Below are positions 1 through 5,014 of a stretch of DNA of 6,474 nucleotides, piece after piece. Both the position numbers and the translations under genes were made by a program. Positions within the stretch are counted from its first letter, which is position 1. The number at the start of each line of letters is the position of its first letter. Location: assembly GCA_030613665.1 (NCBI GenBank), contig JAUWLN010000097.1:1-6474 (forward strand). Reading direction: 5' to 3'. Under the pieces are notes generated by a model that saw nothing but the letters and a program-made list of their open reading frames with translations, was not told the DNA's origin and searched no databases. Source of the DNA: Dehalococcoidia bacterium (lineage in GTDB: Bacteria > Chloroflexota > Dehalococcoidia > Dehalococcoidales > RBG-16-60-22).

Positions 1-96
1 CAACTGCTGGAAGAAGCCTGCATAGCGCCACAGCGCCGCGCCGCGACTTTGACCCTTGAGGAATGGGCGCAACTGTGGCGGTCAAACACAAAATAA
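1..96 (+). CDS. rsmA: RsmA/KsgA 16S rRNA adenine dimethyltransferase, C-terminal end (partial)
   Basis: Frame 1 is open from the left edge to a TAA at 94-96 and gives 31 residues. The end of this peptide (RRAATLTLEEWAQLW) matches the usual closing helix of RsmA/KsgA, where an R-A-x-x-L-[ST]-[LP]-E-E-[FW]-x-x-L pattern ends the C-terminal helical domain. The known enzyme dimethylates two adjacent adenines in the 3'-terminal hairpin of 16S rRNA using S-adenosylmethionine. The catalytic Rossmann domain lies outside the window, so activity cannot be judged here. Its stop is 17 bases before the ispE start, and rsmA-ispE is a recurrent bacterial gene pair, which supports both calls and implies co-transcription. 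The identification rests on a short tail plus context. Confidence 0.8.
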   Translation, partial: QLLEEACIAPQRRAATLTLEEWAQLWRSNTK

Positions 97-100
97 AAAA

Positions 101-109
101 GGAAGAGGG
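101..109 (+). promoter_or_regulatory. Ribosome binding site of ispE
   Basis: A purine-rich Shine-Dalgarno-like stretch (GGAAGAGGG) lies 4 bases before the ATG at 114 and just after the rsmA stop. It decides the ispE start: an in-frame ATG at 63 would give 17 extra residues, but that stretch lies inside the rsmA tail and does not resemble an IspE N-terminus. Confidence 0.7.
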
Positions 110-113
110 CGGC

Positions 114-974
114 ATGCTGACTATAACGGCACCAGCCAAACTGAATTTAACCCTTGAAGTGTTAGCCCGGCGACCGGATGGCTATCACGAAATCAGGAGT
201 GTCATCCAGACCATCAGCCTCTGCGACCGGCTCAGTTTTGAAGCCAGCCGGTCAGTGGATATCCGGTCCGATTCACCGCAGTGGTCGGCGGAGAAAAGCC
301 TCGTTTCACGGGCGGTCAACCTGGTGCGAGAGACGTCAGGCGCCAGCCAGGGAATAGCCATAGAGGTTTCGAACCGCATTCCCCTGATTTCGGGATTAGG
401 CGGCGACAGCAGCGCCGCGGCAGCCACCCTGCACGGCCTGAACCAGGTCTGGAAACTGAACCTGCCCCAGGAAAGACTAATTGAGCTTGCGGCGCAGCTT
501 GGCTCGGATGTCCCCTTTTTCCTCCGTGGTGGTACCGCGCTTGCCGAGGGAAGAGGCGAGGTGTTAACCCCCCTCCCCCCCTTACCCCACCACCGAGTGG
601 TTCTGGTCATCCCCGATGTGCCCCGCCTTCCCGGCAAAACGGCCAAGCTCTACGCCAGTCTGAATACCAGTCACTTCACCGATGGACAGATAACGCAGCG
701 CATGGTCCAAGAACTGAAAGAGGGCAAAGAGCCGTCAACTCTTTTCAATACCTTCGAGAACGTTGTCTTTGCCGGAGGGTCAGAGATAAAAATCTACCGC
801 GACCATATCAGGAAAATGGGCGCGCCCCACGTCCACCTGGCCGGCTCCGGGCCGGCGCTCTTCACGCTTTTTAAAGACAAAACGCAGGCCGAGGAACTCT
901 ATACACGGTGCAAACGGCAGAACATGGAGACATATCTGGTGGAGACTTCAGGATGTACGGAAAGAGTAGAATGA
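114..974 (+). CDS. ispE: 4-diphosphocytidyl-2-C-methyl-D-erythritol kinase
   Basis: The 286-residue protein has the usual length of IspE. This cytoplasmic GHMP-family kinase phosphorylates CDP-methylerythritol with ATP in the non-mevalonate (MEP) pathway to isopentenyl diphosphate. Visible motifs are the N-terminal PAKLNLTLEV with Lys9, the substrate-contacting DGYHEIRS around residues 22-29, the glycine/serine-rich ATP loop GLGGDSSAAAATL at about 94-106, the LGSDVPFF segment with catalytic Asp132, and the C-terminal GHMP motif AGSGPALF at 243-250. The loop carries Ala where many homologues have Asp or Asn after the Ser-Ser pair; this position varies in the family. The start at 114 is preferred because it has a Shine-Dalgarno site and begins right at the conserved N-terminus. 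It follows rsmA by 17 bases, probably in the same transcript. Its TGA stop (972-974) overlaps the next gene's ATG. A C-rich run at 568-588 lies inside the gene. Confidence 0.96.
   Translation: MLTITAPAKLNLTLEVLARRPDGYHEIRSVIQTISLCDRLSFEASRSVDIRSDSPQWSAEKSLVSRAVNLVRETSGASQGIAIEVSNRIPLISGLGGDSSAAAATLHGLNQVWKLNLPQERLIELAAQLGSDVPFFLRGGTALAEGRGEVLTPLPPLPHHRVVLVIPDVPRLPGKTAKLYASLNTSHFTDGQITQRMVQELKEGKEPSTLFNTFENVVFAGGSEIKIYRDHIRKMGAPHVHLAGSGPALFTLFKDKTQAEELYTRCKRQNMETYLVETSGCTERVE
568..588 (-). repeat. G-run cluster, potential G-quadruplex on the ispE template strand
   Basis: The plus strand has C6-T-C7-TTA-C4, so the minus strand reads G4, TAA, G7, A, G6. This satisfies the G3+N1-7 pattern for an intramolecular G-quadruplex, with very short loops. 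It encodes a proline/leucine-rich turn (about residues 152-158) before a beta strand in IspE, so the simplest explanation is proline codons that happen to end in C. The runs of six and seven C could also slip during replication and break the frame. Any effect on transcription is inference. Confidence 0.45.
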
Positions 975-1786
975 ATAGTCTTCAGAAAGAGCACATCACT
1001 AAAGAAACCCTTCAAAAACTAATCGGAAGAATGAAAGAGATTGGCTACAAGAGTTTTAAAATGAGCCGTTTAAAAGGGATGGTTAATGAGCTTCAACGAA
1101 AGGGTGTATATGGTGTAGATAAATTTATACAGAAGTTATTAGACAGCGTTAATAACGAAAAAACGTATGCGGATATCCTTAAGGAAGGAAGATTCGCTAT
1201 TATACTCGCTAGAAACGGATTTTCGGGGGTTACATTTATTGAGGAAGATAAAAAGCATAAGCTTCCAGACATAAAGGCTAACTATAATCGAAGTGAAATT
1301 TATTTTGAAGTAACGAGAAAACGTTCTAAAGTAGACGAATGGGCAGAGCAGCCAGAAGACGTTGAACTGCCATCAGCTGAGCCTGAAGATATTATTAGTA
1401 AAATTCAGCGGAAGATGGGGCAACTAATAGATGACAAAATCAATATTTTAGTTTTCTGGAGCGATACACTAGCTGTGGACAAGCTCGATATGAAAGAAGC
1501 TTTTGAATACATACAGCAAGAAATAGGCCAAGGCGGTGGGGTTTATAAGAAATTAAGTGGGATTTTGTTCTTTGATGAGGGAGGATTCTCTATTCCGACA
1601 ATGAAACAATGCTATTTGTTCAAGAATGAAAAGGCTTTAAAGCCAATAGGCCTTCGTCTTTCCAGGAGACTAGATTGTCTGAATGAGAAAAGTCCAAATC
1701 AGTTAAAAAGGGAACGTGAAAGATGGACTGCCATATTAGAAGACACTAGAGGTCGGCATAAATCAGTATCCGAATCAGATTTCTAA
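971..1786 (+). CDS. Hypothetical AT-rich protein with PD-(D/E)XK-nuclease-like motif spacing
   Basis: The family of this 271-residue, charged, soluble-looking protein is not recognised; no signal peptide or membrane segment is visible. The ATG at 971 overlaps the ispE stop (ATGA) and has a purine-rich GGAAAGAG 4 bases upstream; an in-frame ATG at 953 is a weaker alternative. The middle suggests a restriction-endonuclease-like fold: helix with Glu72 (KEGRFAIILARNGF), a strand, LPDIKA with Asp100, then IYFEVTR with Glu113 and Thr/Arg where the lysine of the ExK motif would be. A helix with KIQRKMGQL (144-152) and a strand NILVFWSD (158-165) follow. The order and spacing fit PD-(D/E)XK proteins, but the missing lysine makes activity uncertain. 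The N-terminal 70 residues are helical and basic, possibly DNA- or partner-binding. Sampled lines are 32-38% G+C against about 60% nearby, which points to recent transfer. It could instead be a nuclease-like regulator or a defence component. Confidence 0.85.
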   Translation: MNSLQKEHITKETLQKLIGRMKEIGYKSFKMSRLKGMVNELQRKGVYGVDKFIQKLLDSVNNEKTYADILKEGRFAIILARNGFSGVTFIEEDKKHKLPDIKANYNRSEIYFEVTRKRSKVDEWAEQPEDVELPSAEPEDIISKIQRKMGQLIDDKINILVFWSDTLAVDKLDMKEAFEYIQQEIGQGGGVYKKLSGILFFDEGGFSIPTMKQCYLFKNEKALKPIGLRLSRRLDCLNEKSPNQLKRERERWTAILEDTRGRHKSVSESDF

Positions 1787-1843
1787 ATTATGTTACCCTC
1801 CCGCCCCTTCAGCTTTTCCTCTTAACCACACCTACTCCCAACC
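1787..1843. other. Convergent intergenic spacer, no clear terminator
   Basis: This 57-base gap separates the AT-rich gene (plus) from the transglutaminase-like gene (minus). The plus strand is strongly pyrimidine-rich (CCCTCCCGCCCCTTC and following). I see no stable stem followed by a T-run on either strand, and no repeat shared with the other edge of the AT-rich gene that would mark a target-site duplication. Confidence 0.5.
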
Positions 1844-2584
1844 TCATCTACCAATAGGATACACATACGCCGACGTTACGTCGTAAGGCTCCGGGCACCA
1901 GCCGATTGACTTTCCCCCTGAGGTATCGAGGTACCAGTACCGCCTGTCCTCATATATCCAGGAGTTGCCAAACACCTTGTATCCCGGCGGCATGTTGACG
2001 CCCAGCCCGATGTGGTCGAACTCCTCGAACAGGAGCATGGCCACATCGTAGCCCATCTCGTTCAGGATGGCGGCGAGCAAAATCGAAGTGTCCTCGCAGT
2101 CTCCCTCGCGGTCGAAAAGCGTTTCCACCGGGTAACGGGGATATTCATCAAGGGCCGCCGTGACGTTGTCCCCGATATAGGTAAAGCTCTGGACAAAAAC
2201 AAGCGCGAACTCGATTTTCTTATAGTCGTTGAATCCTTCCGATACCGCCACCTCATCAAGATAGCCGACAACATTATCAATGGTGGCATCGTCATCAGTG
2301 TCCGTCGCCATGGCCACGTATTCCGCAAAGAAATGGTAGGGATGGCTGTAAGGGTAGTTCAACCATGATGGCCTTGCCTTTTCCTGGTAATGGAGGTACT
2401 GCGTCAGGGGTAGGGAAAGGCTCATATTGTACTCATCGCCTTTGTATCTGAACTGCTGGTGCACGGTCAGGACCGTTTTCTCCAGCTTGCCAACCTGCAT
2501 CTGGGTCGATAACGCCCAGCCGAAGAGGGCCAGCACCAGTATCAGCAACCCGAAGATAATGAAATGCGATTTCTTTTGGCCCAT
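1844..2584 (-). CDS. Membrane-anchored transglutaminase-like (papain-fold) protein
   Basis: This 246-residue protein has a short basic N-terminus, then a hydrophobic segment at about 8-26 (FIIFGLLILVLALFGWALS), which fits a signal anchor with the rest outside the cytoplasm. The C-terminal half has the transglutaminase-core pattern: YPVETLFDREGDCEDTSIL with Cys163, DHIGLGV with His191, and YWYLDTSG with Asp220. Together these form a complete Cys-His-Asp triad in the right order. Bacterial and archaeal proteins of this superfamily are usually thiol proteases or amidases rather than cross-linkers, and the substrate here cannot be read from sequence. The region between the anchor and the core (about 30-120) is tyrosine-rich and acidic (DTDDDATIDN at 95-104). 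The gene starts 3 bases after the CCA-family gene's stop, so it is probably co-transcribed; a GGGAAAGG stretch inside the end of that gene may serve as its ribosome site. Confidence 0.85.
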   Translation of the reverse strand: MGQKKSHFIIFGLLILVLALFGWALSTQMQVGKLEKTVLTVHQQFRYKGDEYNMSLSLPLTQYLHYQEKARPSWLNYPYSHPYHFFAEYVAMATDTDDDATIDNVVGYLDEVAVSEGFNDYKKIEFALVFVQSFTYIGDNVTAALDEYPRYPVETLFDREGDCEDTSILLAAILNEMGYDVAMLLFEEFDHIGLGVNMPPGYKVFGNSWIYEDRRYWYLDTSGGKSIGWCPEPYDVTSAYVYPIGR

Positions 2585-2587
2585 CGC

Positions 2588-3850
2588 TTATGCGCCTTTC
2601 CCTGCCAGCCAGTTTAGAACCAGGGCTTCTTCATCACGTCTGGTAGCGGCTTTCCCGTCCAATCTGGCTTCAAGCAGCCGATGCAGCATTTCTTTAATCT
2701 CCGGCCCCTGTGCCACCCCCAATTTTTTCAAGTCTTCACCGTTGAGGGCGGGTCTTATATATCTCAGCTTCTCAATGAATTCGGTAAGGCGCGGTACCGC
2801 GGACGGCATCCCGGCGGCGATTATGTTGACGACCACCGCTTCTATAGCACAGCCAGCAAGCTGCGTGTAGACCTGGCCCGATGTTACCTGCGGAGATGCC
2901 AGCTGCCCCAGGTTTCCCTTCAGGTCAATTGTGTCAAGAAGTATTCGGCCGGATGCTTTCTTCAGCCTCAGGTAGGAAACAAACTCCTCGACGTCTTTGC
3001 TGCCCATACGGTAGACCAGCAGAGCCAGGTAGAGCCCGGTTGACGGATTATCGGGTGAACTCCACCGCCGTGCCTGCTCGTATTTCTCTGACAGCCATTT
3101 ATCCGCCTGCAATTTCAGGTGCAGCTTGCTCAGCACGCCAAGTTCATCAGCGCGGCACAGCGCTTTTTCCGGGAATTCCTCATTCAGAATCAACTCCAGC
3201 TCGTGGCGTATGCGGTCGCCGCTCACTTTTTTCAGATAGCCGACATCACGCTTCACCAGCTCAAGCGTTTCCGGCTCCAGATGAAAACTCAGTCGCTGCT
3301 CGTAGCGGATGGCGCGCCAGATGCGGGTGGCATCATCAACAAAGCTCTTTCCGTGGAGAACCCGGACCAGCTTTCCATCGAGGTCAGACAAACCTCCGTA
3401 GAGGTCTAGCAACTGGCCGTAAAGGTCGGGAGTAAGCGCAACGGCCATGGCGTTGATGGTGAAGTCCCGGCGGAGAAGGTCATCTCTGATGGTACTGGGG
3501 TTGACCGTGGGCAGAGCACAGGCTTTGGCGTAGGTCTCCGAGCGGGCGGTGGCCAGGTCGGCGCTCCCGCCGTCCCACGTCAGTTTCGCCGTGCCGAAGC
3601 GCTGGTGGGTGACCAACTTGCATTGCCTGGCCTCCACCAGCTCCCGCGCCAGGGCAATGGCATCCCCTTCCACCACCAGGTCGAGGTCAAAATTTTCCCT
3701 TTCCAAAAGCAAATCGCGCACCACTCCACCCACCAGGTAGAGCTTCTGTCCCCTTTTCTGCACCAGCTCCCCGGCCAGCCGCAGGAACTCAACCAGCTCT
3801 TTCGGAAGCTGCTTTTTTATTTCACTGGATAAACTATTTGCCTCAGACAT
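2588..3850 (-). CDS. CCA tRNA nucleotidyltransferase / poly(A) polymerase family protein
   Basis: The 420-residue protein is a class II nucleotidyltransferase of the family that builds or repairs the 3' CCA end of tRNA from CTP and ATP. Motifs in order: LYLVGGVVRDLLL at 37-49, FDLDLVVEGDA with metal-binding Asp55 and Asp57, RRDFTINAMA at 127-136, and DDATRIWRAIRY at 172-183, corresponding to the nucleotide-template motif EDxxR with Asp in place of Glu. The C-terminus ends in GEDLKKLGVAQGPEIKEML (371-389), common in longer bacterial members. No HD phosphohydrolase domain is visible. Some lineages split the job between CC-adding and A-adding enzymes, so this could be full CCA-adding or A-adding only. 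The frame stays open upstream for 107 more codons, but that part is antisense to the neighbouring kinase gene and has no family resemblance. The ATG at 3850 is chosen because homology begins soon after it and a TATAAT box lies 10 bases upstream. No Shine-Dalgarno is present. Confidence 0.92.
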   Translation of the reverse strand: MSEANSLSSEIKKQLPKELVEFLRLAGELVQKRGQKLYLVGGVVRDLLLERENFDLDLVVEGDAIALARELVEARQCKLVTHQRFGTAKLTWDGGSADLATARSETYAKACALPTVNPSTIRDDLLRRDFTINAMAVALTPDLYGQLLDLYGGLSDLDGKLVRVLHGKSFVDDATRIWRAIRYEQRLSFHLEPETLELVKRDVGYLKKVSGDRIRHELELILNEEFPEKALCRADELGVLSKLHLKLQADKWLSEKYEQARRWSSPDNPSTGLYLALLVYRMGSKDVEEFVSYLRLKKASGRILLDTIDLKGNLGQLASPQVTSGQVYTQLAGCAIEAVVVNIIAAGMPSAVPRLTEFIEKLRYIRPALNGEDLKKLGVAQGPEIKEMLHRLLEARLDGKAATRRDEEALVLNWLAGKGA

Positions 3851-3860
3851 TACAGTGGAA

Positions 3861-3869
3861 ATTATAGCA
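3861..3869 (-). promoter_or_regulatory. Extended -10 promoter of the CCA gene, leaderless type
   Basis: On the minus strand the sequence reads TG-C-TATAAT (3869 down to 3861), a perfect -10 hexamer with the extended TGn element. The start codon follows after exactly 10 bases, so transcription should begin 0-6 bases from the ATG (G3853 and A3850 are candidate start purines). At a 17-base spacer the -35 position reads GGAAGC, not the TTGACA consensus, which fits a promoter relying on its extended -10. The few bases left before the ATG contain no Shine-Dalgarno. Confidence 0.7.
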
Positions 3870-3893
3870 CAGGTAGGCGATGTGCTTCCCCAT

Positions 3894-3922
3894 TTTAATT
3901 TCTCCCCTATCTCCGTTATAAT
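3894..3922 (+). promoter_or_regulatory. Promoter of the UPF0200-dCMP deaminase-DUF362 operon, leaderless type
   Basis: A perfect TATAAT lies at 3917-3922, exactly 10 bases before the GTG at 3933. A weak -35-like TTTAAT sits at 3894-3899 with a 17-base spacer. A3930, eight bases after the box, is a likely start, leaving a 3-base leader with no room for a Shine-Dalgarno. This placement argues that the in-frame ATG at 3855 is not used, because it would lie upstream of the promoter. Confidence 0.65.
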
Positions 3923-3932
3923 TAGTCCCATA

Positions 3933-4487
3933 GTGTCAAAAAACAGGAAAGTTGTCGCCATCGTGGGTATGGCCGGGTCGGGTAAATCTGAGGTCGCCCG
4001 GGCTTTTGAGAAGCACGGCTTCAGCAGGGTCAGGTTCGGCGATGTCACCGATGAAGAGGTAAAAAAACGGGGCCTCGTCCTCAACGAGGATAACGAGCGC
4101 CGTATCAGGGAATTATTACGCAAGGAGCACGGCATGGCGGCGTATGCCAAGTTAAATCTACCCAGAATCAACTCCGCCCTTAAAAATTCAAGTGTCGTGG
4201 TCGATGGGCTCTACTCGTGGGAGGAATACATCCTGCTCAAAGACCGCTACGGCGCTGATTTCACCGTCGTCGCCGTCTGGGCATCGCCGGCAACGAGGTA
4301 CGCCCGCCTGAGCAACAGGCCAGTACGGCCATTAACCCCCGCCGAAGCTGCCGGCCGCGACCGCACCGAAATAGAGAACACAAATAAAGGCGGGCCGATT
4401 GCCCTGGCCGATTACACAATTATCAATGAGTCCTCGCTGCCCGACCTGGAGAAACAGGCGAATAAATTACTGGCCAGTTTGAAATGA
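3933..4487 (+). CDS. UPF0200 / dephospho-CoA kinase-like P-loop kinase
   Basis: With a GTG start this is a 184-residue cytoplasmic P-loop NTPase. It carries a Walker A GMAGSGKS at 12-19, a FGDVTDEEVKKRG segment at 35-47, KEHGMAAYAKLNLPRI at 64-79, a Walker-B-like VVVDGLYSWEE at 88-98, VAVWASPATRYARL at 113-126, the RDRTEIEN lid-type motif at 142-149, and IALADYTIINESSL at 156-169. This order matches UPF0200, a family best known from archaea and distantly related to nucleoside monophosphate kinases and dephospho-CoA kinase; its substrate is not established to my knowledge. The frame extends back to an ATG at 3855, but those 26 residues lie over the promoter and do not resemble the family, whose N-terminus is the beta strand just before Walker A. 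Its stop overlaps the dCMP deaminase start by 4 bases, so a role in nucleotide metabolism is a reasonable inference, not a demonstration. Confidence 0.85.
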   Translation: MSKNRKVVAIVGMAGSGKSEVARAFEKHGFSRVRFGDVTDEEVKKRGLVLNEDNERRIRELLRKEHGMAAYAKLNLPRINSALKNSSVVVDGLYSWEEYILLKDRYGADFTVVAVWASPATRYARLSNRPVRPLTPAEAAGRDRTEIENTNKGGPIALADYTIINESSLPDLEKQANKLLASLK

Positions 4488-5014
4488 AAAAACCGATTAC
4501 CCGGCCAACAGTCGACGAGTATTTCCTCAAGATAGCCTCGGTGGTCGCGGAGCGCTCCACCTGCCGCCGTCACCACGTCGGCGCCGTGGCGGTGAAGGAC
4601 AAACATATCCTGTCCACGGGCTATAATGGCGCCGCCGCCGGCTCTAAAGACTGCCTGGAGCTGGGCTGCCTCCGCGACGAGCTTGGTATACCCTCCGGGG
4701 AGCGCCATGAAATCTGCCGCGGTATTCACGCTGAGCAGAACGCTATCATCCAGGCCAGCCTCAATGGTGTCAGCCTGGAGGGGAGCACCATCTACTGCAC
4801 ACACACTCCCTGCATCCTCTGCGCCAAGATGCTGGTCAATGCCAGAATCAAGCGCTTCGTCACCTTCGGCAGCTACAATGACCGCGGTTTCGTCGAACTC
4901 TTCAAGGAAGCGAGTATTAAGTCGAGAGCCAGGAAAGGCCGCCCTCCCAGGTCAGTTTTCTGGACTGACGCCGAAATCGAAAGCAACAGCAATGAGCAAG
5001 GTTTCCATCGTTAA
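4484..5014 (+). CDS. Deoxycytidylate (dCMP) deaminase family protein, ComEB-like
   Basis: The 176-residue zinc-dependent deaminase is expected to convert dCMP to dUMP, feeding thymidylate synthesis in the cytoplasm. Catalytic zinc residues are clear: His82 and the proton-shuttling Glu84 in GIHAEQNAI, plus Cys110 and Cys113 in THTPCILCAKM. The N-terminal RSTCRRHHVGAVAVKD and STGYNGAAAGSKDC stretches, and the extra cysteines at 27, 57, 62 and 78, are typical of the dCMP deaminase branch rather than of cytidine or tRNA deaminases. The last 25 or so residues (from about 150) look like a poorly conserved tail and overlap the next gene. The ATG overlaps the UPF0200 stop (ATGA) and has no strong Shine-Dalgarno, so translation is probably coupled. 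The family call is firm; dCMP as the actual substrate is inferred. Confidence 0.93.
   Translation: MKKPITRPTVDEYFLKIASVVAERSTCRRHHVGAVAVKDKHILSTGYNGAAAGSKDCLELGCLRDELGIPSGERHEICRGIHAEQNAIIQASLNGVSLEGSTIYCTHTPCILCAKMLVNARIKRFVTFGSYNDRGFVELFKEASIKSRARKGRPPRSVFWTDAEIESNSNEQGFHR

Noticed and set aside
185..646. Open frame on the minus strand across ispE
   Set aside because: It is Arg/Ser/Trp-rich shadow coding opposite a confidently identified gene, with no domain or ribosome site. The same applies to the other frames lying opposite or across the CCA, deaminase and DUF362 genes.
899..904. TATACA as a -10 box for the AT-rich gene
   Set aside because: No matching -35 is evident and it lies inside ispE coding sequence; a single near-match hexamer is too weak to call.
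950..1800. Mobile-element boundaries around the AT-rich gene
   Set aside because: I looked for terminal inverted repeats, target duplications, a tRNA end and a recombinase and found none, so only base composition supports transfer.
1871..1883. CGACG-TTA-CGTCG inverted repeat as a terminator or operator
   Set aside because: It lies within the coding end of the transglutaminase-like gene, has a 3-base loop and no T-run on the plus strand, and a 5-bp stem is expected by chance.
3851..4171. N-terminal extension of 107 codons on the CCA-family gene
   Set aside because: It is the antisense of the UPF0200 gene, shows no family resemblance, and would start upstream of the TATAAT box that sits 10 bases before the ATG at 3850.
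4626..4991. Upstream extension of the DUF362 frame to an ATG at 4626
   Set aside because: It lies over the dCMP deaminase in another frame and is Ala/Ser/Pro-rich shadow sequence; DUF362 similarity begins at 4992.
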